Source of the DNA: Hyphomicrobiales bacterium | Lineage (GTDB): Bacteria > Pseudomonadota > Alphaproteobacteria > Rhizobiales > Xanthobacteraceae | DNA: 7,631 nucleotides | Reading direction: 5' to 3' | NCBI GenBank assembly: GCA_003164375.1 | Contig: PLTE01000401.1 | Location: 291-7,921 of the forward strand | Shown here: piece by piece, positions 1 through 5,375 of the stretch | How the letters are laid out: every line of letters starts with the position of its first letter | Position numbering within the stretch: the stretch's first letter is position 1 | Made by a program: the position numbers and the translations under genes | Notes under the pieces: model-generated | Seen by the model: only the letters and a program-made list of their open reading frames with translations | Database searches by the model: none | Told to the model about the DNA's origin: nothing

Positions 1-365
1 ACTTGCACCGGGGACGTCCTTACGGCGGCGACACCGAGGCCATGGGCATCAGCACCGAGGCCGACACCGCGATAACCGGCAACGTCATCGAGGACGTCAA
101 GGGCGTCGGCATCATCGCGGGCTGGGGCCCGTCGCTGCGAGACGTTGTCATCACGGGGAATCTGGTGCGTGGCGCTGACTTCGGTATTGCTGTTTCGGTG
201 GTGTCGGAAGCAGGCAGCGTCGTGATTACAAACAATCTCATTGCCGACGCCCCGTCCGGTGCCATTGTCGGCAGGCAATGGGACAAGACGGTCACAGGCG
301 ATCTCAGCAAGGATGGCGCCGAACGCTATGGGCAATTGTCGATCGCCGGGAACCGCGTACGGTGA
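1..365 (+). CDS. TAT-translocated beta-helix repeat protein, TIGR03808 type (C-terminal part)
   Basis: The reading frame is open to the left edge, so the start and the expected twin-arginine signal lie outside the window. About 120 C-terminal residues are visible. They contain spaced turns of a right-handed parallel beta-helix: ITGNVIEDV, VITGNLVRGA, VITNNLIADA and SIAGNRVR, each an Asn-centred turn followed by a hydrophobic strand. The segments AGWGPSLRDV and GAIVGRQWDKTVTGDL match my memory of the end of TIGR03808, exported proteins of Rhizobiales with AlgG-like beta-helix repeats and no known activity. The beta-helix fold is typical of polysaccharide-active or surface proteins, but no catalytic role can be assigned from this fragment. 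The gene ends 15 bases before the stop of the convergent asparaginase gene. The fold is fairly certain; the family assignment is from memory. Confidence 0.85.
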   Translation, partial: LHRGRPYGGDTEAMGISTEADTAITGNVIEDVKGVGIIAGWGPSLRDVVITGNLVRGADFGIAVSVVSEAGSVVITNNLIADAPSGAIVGRQWDKTVTGDLSKDGAERYGQLSIAGNRVR

Positions 366-380
366 CCGCGCACTGACGCC

Positions 381-1379
381 TCAGACCGCTTCGGTCACTC
401 TGACACCGCCGACCTCAAAGCCGTTCCAATTGCGCAAGCTCGGCCGCATGTAGGGCGTAAGCGCCTTCCGCTCCGCATCATTCAACGGCAAAAACCGCGC
501 GATCAGCGCCGCCATGATCGCCTGCGCGGCGCGGCCGGCACCGTCGTCGCATTTAGTCGCGATACCGAGCCCGAGTTCGGGCAGCGCGGCGCAATAGACG
601 CCCTCGGCGCCGGTCTTGACGAAAACCCGCCTACCGAAAAGTTGCATGATCTCGGTGCAGAACCGGCCGGTGCCGGCGACGTACCACGGTTTTTGCGCGC
701 AGGCATGGCGCAACCGCGCGACCGCTGCGGCGCGTCCCGGCGCAAGGCCGCGCCCAATGCCGAATTTGGCAAAACCGCGGGCCAGATTTTCCAGCGGCAC
801 CGCCCAGGTCGGCACCGAACAGCCGTCGATGGCACACGATTCGCGCGACAGCACGGCGCCGGTAAAATCCTCGATCACCGCTCGAACTTCGCGTTGCACC
901 GGATGCTCCGGCCGAAAATAATCGGCGTGATCGACGCCAATCGCGCAAGCGACGCAGAGAAAGCCCGCATGCTTGCCGGAGCAATTATTGTGCACCGCCG
1001 ATGGCGCGCCGGTCCGCGCCAGCGCATAGGCGGCAGCTTGCGACATCGGATAATGCGCGCCACAGCGCAGCGCCGAGGGGTCAAGACCCGCGGCCGCCAA
1101 CATGCGCTCGACTGTGGCGACATGCGCCGGCTCGCCGCTATGCGAGGCGCAGGCAAGCGCAAGCTCTTCGTCGCCAAAGCCGTAACGGTCAGCCGCGCCC
1201 GACTCCACGAGCGGCAGAGCCTGCAGCGCCTTGATCGCGGAGCGCGGGAATACCGGCTTTGCCACCTCGCCGAGTGCAAGGACGATGCTTCCGTCGGCGT
1301 CGGCAACAACGACCGCGCCGCGATGGATACTCTCCACCAGCGGTCCCCGGGTCACTTCGACCAGAACTGGATTACTCAT
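381..1379 (-). CDS. L-asparaginase II family protein (Rhizobium ReAV class)
   Basis: This 332-residue protein is predicted to hydrolyse L-asparagine to aspartate and ammonia in the cytoplasm; no signal peptide is visible. It belongs to the asparaginase II family (Pfam Asparaginase_II), which is unrelated to the E. coli AnsA/AnsB enzymes. Visible family motifs are PRSAIK (Ser47, Lys50), ASHSGE (Ser79-His80-Ser81), NNCSGKHAGF (Cys133, Lys136), CAIDGC (Cys187) and VKTGAEG (Lys255). In the Rhizobium etli ReAV enzyme the equivalent residues form Ser-Lys catalytic pairs and a Cys/Lys/Cys zinc site, and all appear to be kept here. Length is normal for the family. The ATG at 1379 gives the expected N-terminus, PVLVEVTRGPLVESIHRG, but has no clear Shine-Dalgarno sequence. 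The gene is divergent from the DUF3750 gene and convergent with the beta-helix gene, so it is probably transcribed alone. Confidence 0.93.
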   Translation of the reverse strand: MSNPVLVEVTRGPLVESIHRGAVVVADADGSIVLALGEVAKPVFPRSAIKALQALPLVESGAADRYGFGDEELALACASHSGEPAHVATVERMLAAAGLDPSALRCGAHYPMSQAAAYALARTGAPSAVHNNCSGKHAGFLCVACAIGVDHADYFRPEHPVQREVRAVIEDFTGAVLSRESCAIDGCSVPTWAVPLENLARGFAKFGIGRGLAPGRAAAVARLRHACAQKPWYVAGTGRFCTEIMQLFGRRVFVKTGAEGVYCAALPELGLGIATKCDDGAGRAAQAIMAALIARFLPLNDAERKALTPYMRPSLRNWNGFEVGGVRVTEAV

Positions 1380-1455
1380 GTTTCATCATCGGCGACATTG
1401 CCCCAACACGCGCTCCTCCCCATTTAGCACTTCGGGACGAGCCGGCCAGACCATC

Positions 1456-2268
1456 ATGCACCAGCAAACAGCAATGCCGATGCCGCGGGCGGCCAAAGCG
1501 CATCGGCTACGGACCATTTTCGTGCTCACCTTCCTCGCCGTTTTTCTGCTCCCTATCGTGGTTCGCGCCTCGGCCTACGCCTTTGCGCATGGCCCGACGA
1601 GCTGGCGCGACACCAACTGGTCGAGTATCGGCCTGTTGCCACCGGCAAGCGCTTATCCGCAGGCACGCGTGCTGGTAATGTCCGCCCGCGCCGGCGGCTT
1701 GAAGGGTGTCGTCGCCGTCCACAGCTGGATAGTCATCAAGCGCACCGGCGCCCACGCCTGGGCGCGTTACGACGTGGTGGGCTGGGGCAATCCATTGCGG
1801 ACCAACAATTGGCCGCCGGACGGCCGCTGGTTCGGCACGGCGCCGACGATCGTCGCCGACGTCAGCGGGCCCGCCGCCGACGCGCTGATCCCCAAGATCG
1901 AGGCGGCGGTGAAGGACTATCAATACGATCGCGCCGGCGACTACCGGATCTGGCCGGGACCCAACAGCAACACCTTCGTCGCCACCGTGTTGCGCGCGGT
2001 GCCGGAGCTAGGCGCCGAACTGCCGCCGAATGCCGTCGGTCGCGATTTCCGTCCGCTACCCTATGCCGGATTAAGCGACAGCCGCACCGGCATCGAGGCA
2101 AATCTATGGGGTCTGCTCGGCATCAAGATCGGCCGCGTCGAGGGCATCGAGGTCAACGTCCTCGGTCTCGTCGCCGGACTCGATTGGCGTCATCCAGCCG
2201 TAAAACTTCCCGGCTTCGGCCGTATCGGATTTGACGCGGCGACCCCGACCGGCGCCGCGACGCTCTGA
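1456..2268 (+). CDS. DUF3750 family protein, membrane-anchored
   Basis: This 270-residue protein has one hydrophobic segment near the N-terminus (about residues 19-44), which is either a membrane anchor or an uncleaved signal, so the remainder is probably periplasmic. The body carries the features I associate with DUF3750: VHSWIVIK (His89), a WARYDVVGWG block (about 102-111), RIWPGPNSNTF (about 164-174) and VGRDFRPLPYAGLSD (about 194-208). Its function is unknown. The frame is open further upstream, with an ATG at 1378, but that start would overlap the asparaginase start codon and add a sequence without family character. The ATG at 1456 is therefore preferred; ATGs at 1474 and 1480 are also possible. 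None has a strong Shine-Dalgarno sequence. The 76 bases to the divergent asparaginase gene must hold both promoters, but I see no clear -35/-10 pair there. No catalytic role should be assumed. Confidence 0.88.
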   Translation: MHQQTAMPMPRAAKAHRLRTIFVLTFLAVFLLPIVVRASAYAFAHGPTSWRDTNWSSIGLLPPASAYPQARVLVMSARAGGLKGVVAVHSWIVIKRTGAHAWARYDVVGWGNPLRTNNWPPDGRWFGTAPTIVADVSGPAADALIPKIEAAVKDYQYDRAGDYRIWPGPNSNTFVATVLRAVPELGAELPPNAVGRDFRPLPYAGLSDSRTGIEANLWGLLGIKIGRVEGIEVNVLGLVAGLDWRHPAVKLPGFGRIGFDAATPTGAATL

Positions 2269-2312
2269 AGGTCCAGGTCAAACGCGAGAAATGCGCGTCC
2301 GAGGAGCCGAGC

Positions 2313-2344
2313 CGAGCACCGCCAATACGCTCGCGATGTTTTTT
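2313..2344 (+). terminator. Weak candidate terminator after the DUF3750 gene
   Basis: A 5-bp stem (CGAGC at 2313-2317 with GCTCG at 2329-2333) has an 11-base loop and is followed, after five bases, by a run of six T (2339-2344). It lies about 45 bases after the DUF3750 stop. The stem is short and the gap to the T run is long, so this is only a weak candidate. Confidence 0.3.
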
Positions 2345-2379
2345 ATCAGCTTAGTTTTTCCGCACCTTGGACTGAAGAA

Positions 2380-2397
2380 GCGGCAATGTGTTGCCGC
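2380..2397. repeat. Perfect inverted repeat, 7-bp arms with 4-base loop
   Basis: GCGGCAA (2380-2386) and TTGCCGC (2391-2397) flank TGTG. It would form a stable hairpin in RNA or a two-fold symmetric protein site in DNA. No T run follows it on the plus strand. It sits about 190 bases upstream of the small exported-protein gene, at the left edge of the AT-rich stretch. Operator, leader structure or terminator are all possible. Confidence 0.5.
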
Positions 2398-2578
2398 GCA
2401 TTTCGGCCTACTGAATAGTTTTGTTGCATCGCCGTATAACCACATAAACATTGAAATAAATTTTGCATCAACTATTTCTATTCCATAACAAATTTGTGAA
2501 ATCTCTTTGCGCGAAGACTGCTTGTGCATCGCAACATTTTTGATACTTAGCCAATTCAGGGGCGGCATTGAAATTGAC

Positions 2579-2583
2579 GGAGA
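2579..2583 (+). promoter_or_regulatory. Ribosome binding site deciding the start at 2589
   Basis: GGAGA ends five bases before the ATG at 2589, a good Shine-Dalgarno position. It supports that ATG over the in-frame TTG at 2568, which would add seven residues in front of an already complete signal peptide. Confidence 0.65.
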
Positions 2584-2588
2584 CAGCA

Positions 2589-2786
2589 ATGAAGTCGCTC
2601 AACATGAAATTGGCTTTGTCCGCTCTTGGCATCGTCGCAATGCTCACCAGCCCGGCGCTGGCGAAGAAGGTGCAACCAGTCAGCCATGAAACTGGGGTCT
2701 ACAGCTCGATCCCCGGCTACGATAAAGACGGCAATGTCGTCGCTATACCGAACCCGGACCAATTTGGTGCGCAGCCGCAGCGTTAA
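2589..2786 (+). CDS. Small exported protein of unknown function (65 aa)
   Basis: The ATG at 2589 has a good Shine-Dalgarno sequence. The product starts with a Sec signal peptide: basic MKSLNMK, a hydrophobic core (about residues 7-19) and an ALA-type cleavage site at about residue 25 (SPALA, then KK). The predicted mature protein is only about 40 residues. It is hydrophilic, has no cysteine, and ends with a patterned tail containing GVYSSIPGYDKDGNVVAIPN and a closing PDQFGAQPQR. I recall similar short exported proteins in Bradyrhizobium-like genomes with this IPGYDKDG..VAIPNPD pattern, but no function. The gene stands alone between an AT-rich leader and a likely terminator, which fits a small separately regulated transcript. 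The lack of a lipobox cysteine argues against a lipoprotein. Confidence 0.8.
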   Translation: MKSLNMKLALSALGIVAMLTSPALAKKVQPVSHETGVYSSIPGYDKDGNVVAIPNPDQFGAQPQR

Positions 2787-2821
2787 TGGACGCGTGGTCT
2801 TGAATCTCTTGCTTTGAACGG

Positions 2822-2853
2822 TAAGGCCGTCCCGATTGGCGGCCTTATCCGTT
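2822..2853 (+). terminator. Likely rho-independent terminator of the small exported-protein gene
   Basis: TAAGGCCG (2822-2829) pairs perfectly with CGGCCTTA (2840-2847) around a 10-base loop. T2830-G2839 and C2831-G2838 can extend the stem inwards to 10 pairs. It lies 35 bases after the stop codon and is followed by a moderately T-rich stretch (TCCGTTGCTTTC). The T run is imperfect, so efficiency is uncertain. Confidence 0.6.
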
Positions 2854-2931
2854 GCTTTCAGATACAGGCGTGATGTATGCGCGCCGTAAGCGCGCTTGAC
2901 CGCACCGCGTTTCTCTCGCCATTCTTCCGCC

Positions 2932-3642
2932 ATGCGTCGACTCACCATCGTTGTCCCGGTGCTCGACGAGGCGACGATCATCGTTGGCGCGTTGCAAGCG
3001 CTTGCGCCGCTGCGAGCCCGCGGCGCCGAAATCATCGTCGTCGACGGCGGTTCCAGCGACGGCACGCCGCAATTGGCGCAACCGTTTTCCGATCGGGTGA
3101 TCGCCGCCCCGCGCGGCCGTGGCGCACCGATGAATTCGGGCGCGGCGCTTGGCTGCGGCGACGCACTTCTGTTCCTCCACGCCGACACGGCGCTGCCGGA
3201 GGATGCCGACCGGCTGATCGACACGGCTCTTTCGCTACGCGCTTGGGGCCGCTTCGACGTGCGCATCGCCGGGCTGCATCCGCTTCTTGCCGTAGTGGCG
3301 CGCATGATCAATTGGCGCTCGCGCGTAACCGGCATCGCGACCGGCGATCAGGGGATTTTCGTCACCCGCGAGGCGTTCGCTCTGGTCGGCGGCTTTCCCG
3401 AACTGCCGCTCATGGAGGACATCGCAATCTCGAAACGGCTGAAACGGTTGTGTCGGCCGTTCTGCATCTCAACGCCGGTGGTGACGTCGGGGCGGCGCTG
3501 GGAGCATCACGGCGTGCTGCGCACCGTTGTCCTGATGTGGCAGTTGCGGCTCGCTTATTACTTCGGCGCCGAGCCGGCGCGGCTGGCGCTGCGCTATGGT
3601 CGCGTGCCGCCTTCAGCCGCGCAAAGCGGCGCCGGGCCATAG
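2932..3642 (+). CDS. Family 2 glycosyltransferase, TIGR04283 type
   Basis: This 236-residue GT-A fold glycosyltransferase shows the nucleotide-sugar binding N-terminus RRLTIVVPVLDEA (residues 2-14) and VVDGGSSDGT (36-45). The DXD-like metal site is in LFLHADT (80-86). ATGDQGIFV (136-144) and the catalytic-region motif LMEDIAISKRLKR (160-172) follow. A weakly hydrophobic stretch near 196-212 suggests membrane association at most. The combination HADT, GDQGIF and MEDI..SKRLKR is that of TIGR04283, named after arsenosugar biosynthesis because many members sit beside radical-SAM and TIGR04282 partners. None of those partners is present here, so its acceptor cannot be inferred. The ATG at 2932 starts directly at the conserved region; an in-frame TTG at 2896 is less likely. 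Its last 30 bases overlap the end of the opposing NamA-type gene. Confidence 0.88.
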   Translation: MRRLTIVVPVLDEATIIVGALQALAPLRARGAEIIVVDGGSSDGTPQLAQPFSDRVIAAPRGRGAPMNSGAALGCGDALLFLHADTALPEDADRLIDTALSLRAWGRFDVRIAGLHPLLAVVARMINWRSRVTGIATGDQGIFVTREAFALVGGFPELPLMEDIAISKRLKRLCRPFCISTPVVTSGRRWEHHGVLRTVVLMWQLRLAYYFGAEPARLALRYGRVPPSAAQSGAGP

Positions 3643-4713
3643 CGCCGGTGCAGACCGCGCATATTGCACCGGACGGGCGACCTCGGCACCGAGCGTTTGC
3701 GCGGCGTGCCAGCCCCAATGTGGATCGTCGAGGAAGGCGCGCGCCATCGCGATCATATCGGCCTTGCCCTCGGCGATAATGGCTTCGGCTTGTTGAGCGT
3801 TGGCGATCATGCCGACCACCCGCACCGCAATTCTACTCTCGCGGCGCACTTTTTCGGCAACCGGAACATTGAAGCCGGGGTCGGTGGGCCAACGGCTATC
3901 GGGCGAAATATTGCCGGAAGAAATATCGACATAGTCGAGCCCGGCAGCTTTGAGCGCCTTGGCAAGCTCCACCGCGTCGTCGCCGGTGAGGCCGCCGTCG
4001 AGCCAGTCGGTGCCGGTAATGCGGGCGCCGAGCGGAATGCCGCGCGGGATCGCGGCGCGAGTCTCGCGCGCCACTTCGAGCGGAAAACGCATGCGGCCGG
4101 CAAGCGAGCCGCCGTAGGCGTCATTGCGCTTGTTGGACAGCGGCGACATAAAACTGTGCAACAGATAACCATGGGCCAAATGCAGCTCGATGGCATCGAA
4201 ACCCGAGCGCACCGCGCGCTTGGCGGCGTCGGCGAAGTCCGCGCGCACGCGCGCCATATCCTCCTCGTTCATCGCGCGTGGCGTATGCCAGCCTGGACCG
4301 AACGGCAGCGCCGAGGGCGCAATGGTCGGCCACGGATCCTGACCAGGCTCCAGCGCCTTGGCGCCCTCCCAGGGACGCTGCGAGGATGCCTTACGACCGG
4401 CGTGCGCCAGTTGAATACCGAGCTTCGCCGAACCGATGCGCTTGCAATGCATAACGATACGCTTGAGCGCATCCTCGCAGGCGTCGGAATAAATCCCGAG
4501 GCAGCCATGGGTGATACGGCCATGGCGTTCGACATGGGTGGCTTCGAGCACCAGCAAGCCCGCGCCGGAGTTCGCAAGCATGCCGAGATGGGTCATGTGC
4601 CAGTCGTTGCCGACGCCGTCATTGGCTGAGTACTGGCACATCGGCGCGATGACGATGCGGTTCGCAAGGGTCAGATCGGCGAGTTTGATGGGCGAGAACA
4701 AAGCGCTCGGCAT
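3613..4713 (-). CDS. namA: NADH:flavin oxidoreductase, Old Yellow Enzyme of NamA/YqjM type
   Basis: This predicted 366-residue FMN-dependent ene-reductase uses NAD(P)H to reduce activated C=C bonds; the physiological substrate is unknown. The TIM-barrel family motifs are all present: LFSPIKLADLTLANRIVIAP (residues 5-24), the YqjM-class APMCQYSA (Cys26, Tyr28), LGIQLAHAGRK (Gln101), and the substrate-binding HLAHGYLLHSF (His178, His181, Tyr183). SPLSNKRNDAYGGS and GRMRF follow, then the C-terminal phosphate-binding region RVVGMI and DMIAMARAFLDDPHW. Cys26 marks the thermophilic-like or YqjM subclass rather than classical OYE1. The ATG at 4713 is chosen because GGGA (4720-4723) lies six bases upstream and the family N-terminus starts here. 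The frame is open 26 codons further to 4791, but that part is arginine-rich and has no family character. It lies downstream of the TIGR03809-like gene on the same strand, with a 119-base gap. Confidence 0.92.
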   Translation of the reverse strand: MPSALFSPIKLADLTLANRIVIAPMCQYSANDGVGNDWHMTHLGMLANSGAGLLVLEATHVERHGRITHGCLGIYSDACEDALKRIVMHCKRIGSAKLGIQLAHAGRKASSQRPWEGAKALEPGQDPWPTIAPSALPFGPGWHTPRAMNEEDMARVRADFADAAKRAVRSGFDAIELHLAHGYLLHSFMSPLSNKRNDAYGGSLAGRMRFPLEVARETRAAIPRGIPLGARITGTDWLDGGLTGDDAVELAKALKAAGLDYVDISSGNISPDSRWPTDPGFNVPVAEKVRRESRIAVRVVGMIANAQQAEAIIAEGKADMIAMARAFLDDPHWGWHAAQTLGAEVARPVQYARSAPALWPGAALRG

Positions 4714-4760
4714 TTTTGGTCCCATCGCGTTTGCGGGAGAACAGCATTCGAAACTGCGGC

Positions 4761-4782
4761 CGGCGCCGGGTCTTCGGCGCCG
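4761..4782. repeat. Perfect 8-bp GC-rich hairpin between the TIGR03809-like and NamA-type genes
   Basis: CGGCGCCG (4761-4768) and CGGCGCCG (4775-4782) are mutually complementary around a 6-base loop; the arm itself is palindromic. It lies between two genes on the minus strand. It could act as a weak terminator or processing site, but no T run follows on the minus strand. Confidence 0.45.
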
Positions 4783-4803
4783 TCGCGGCAACCGGTCGAG
4801 GCC

Positions 4804-4812
4804 TGTGGATAA
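4804..4812 (-). promoter_or_regulatory. Perfect DnaA-box sequence (left copy)
   Basis: The minus strand reads TTATCCACA, identical to the classical DnaA box. It lies 20 bases beyond the stop of the TIGR03809-like gene, in noncoding sequence. A second identical copy in the same orientation is at 5286. Binding by DnaA is inferred from sequence identity only. Confidence 0.4.
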
Positions 4813-4832
4813 CGCGGCAGCGGGCCGCGAGT

Positions 4833-5156
4833 CTAGTCCGGCCAGGCGGCAGCCGGCATTTCGCGCCGGCGCTCAGTCGGCCGCGGCGCCCGGAATTTCC
4901 GGTCCGTCAGCACGCCCTCATCGTCCTGCAAGTCGTCCTCCAGCATCTCATCGCTGAGCGGCAAGCCGGCGATTGCCGCCCACTGATCGCGCAGCTGCAG
5001 CACTTTGCGCATTTCGGCGAGAAACTCGGTTTGCGTGTAATAATGCCGCCAGCGCCCGCTGTCGCAAAGCTCGATGAGATGTTGCTGGCGACGCTCTACG
5101 AGTGCCAGCCATCGGCGGGCGATACTGTCGTACGGACCTGTCTGCCGTTCCGACAT
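4833..5156 (-). CDS. Small TIGR03809-like conserved protein of unknown function (107 aa)
   Basis: This 107-residue soluble protein has no signal peptide. The N-terminal half carries the conserved-looking core: YDSIARRWLALVERR (about residues 9-23), then IELCDSGRWRHYYTQTEFLAEM (about 28-49). The second half is acidic (LSDEMLEDDLQDDEG) and ends in a basic, proline-rich tail. The core resembles what I remember of TIGR03809, short proteins restricted to Rhizobiales with no known activity. The predicted content is mostly helical. The ATG at 5156 starts MSERQTG, as expected for the family. A TTG 13 codons upstream (5195) is possible, and neither start has a Shine-Dalgarno sequence. Both noncoding flanks carry a perfect DnaA-box sequence. 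Confidence 0.8.
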   Translation of the reverse strand: MSERQTGPYDSIARRWLALVERRQQHLIELCDSGRWRHYYTQTEFLAEMRKVLQLRDQWAAIAGLPLSDEMLEDDLQDDEGVLTDRKFRAPRPTERRREMPAAAWPD

Positions 5157-5375
5157 GAGGAGAGCCAGGAGCGCAAAATCAAAAGCGCCTTTCAAACCGG
5201 CGCGTGCAGATAATCAGCGGTTGTTGTTGATTCGGGCAATCAAAATGAATGCCGCGCCGCGACGACTATTTGTTGACTTTCAGCTTGTGGATAAGAGCGG
5301 GCAAAAGTGATTCGTGATCTATGCGTCGGGCATCATCTTGCCCGAAAACCGATTCCCACTTTTTGGGATCATGCC
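5157..5375. other. Intergenic region upstream of the TIGR03809-like gene and downstream of livM
   Basis: This 219-base space holds no gene. It should contain the promoter of the TIGR03809-like gene (minus strand) and the 3' region of the livHM transcript. It includes one perfect DnaA-box sequence (5286-5294), three GANTC sites (5229, 5309, 5351) and most of a dispersed repeat on the right. I could not identify a convincing -35/-10 pair. Confidence 0.55.
5286..5294 (-). promoter_or_regulatory. Perfect DnaA-box sequence (right copy)
   Basis: The minus strand reads TTATCCACA, the same sequence and orientation as the copy at 4804. It is 130 bases upstream of the start of the TIGR03809-like gene, within a plausible promoter region. 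A GATTC site lies 15 bases further right (5309). It may be functional, or it may be carried by the neighbouring dispersed repeat. Confidence 0.4.

Larger units (their letters stand above)
2269..2588. other. Intergenic region with an AT-rich core
   Basis: No gene with family character is visible in these 320 bases. The first 65 or so are GC-rich like the surroundings. From about 2335 the sequence becomes AT-rich: I count 41 G or C in the 120 bases 2401-2520 (34 percent). It contains a perfect 7-bp inverted repeat (2380-2397), a perfect 10-base palindrome ACAAATTTGT (2488-2497) and TTGCATC twice (2424 and 2463). The probable promoter and 5' leader of the small exported-protein gene lie here, but I cannot pick a convincing -35/-10 pair. 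TTGAAA at 2451 and TTGCAT at 2463 are possible -35 elements with poor partners. Confidence 0.6.

Noticed and set aside
384..396. GACCG-CTT-CGGTC hairpin near the end of the asparaginase gene
   Set aside because: Short stem inside coding sequence without a T run on either strand; too weak to call a terminator.
642..1427. Long plus-strand open frame opposite the asparaginase gene
   Set aside because: It is an antisense shadow of a well-supported gene; the translation is rich in Arg, Ala and Gly with no family motifs.
1653..1661. TTATCCGCA, one mismatch from a DnaA box
   Set aside because: It lies inside the DUF3750 coding sequence, has a mismatch and is far from the other two boxes.
2278..2589. 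Minus-strand open frame of 103 codons across the AT-rich intergenic region
   Set aside because: No recognisable motif or Shine-Dalgarno sequence, and it covers sequence with promoter-like and palindromic features. A real gene cannot be fully excluded.
2556..3335. Minus-strand open frame opposite the small exported protein and glycosyltransferase
   Set aside because: Ser/Arg/Ala-rich shadow of two supported plus-strand genes.
3664..4629. Plus-strand open frame of about 320 codons opposite the NamA-type gene
   Set aside because: Typical GC-rich antisense frame; the minus-strand reading carries every Old Yellow Enzyme motif.
4714..4791. N-terminal extension of the NamA-type protein by 26 residues
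   Set aside because: The extension is Arg-rich without family character, while the ATG at 4713 has a GGGA ribosome binding site and matches the family start.
4801..5300. A replication origin around the two DnaA boxes
   Set aside because: Only two boxes 482 bases apart, with a gene between them, no strong AT-rich unwinding tract and no origin-linked genes; regulation is more likely.
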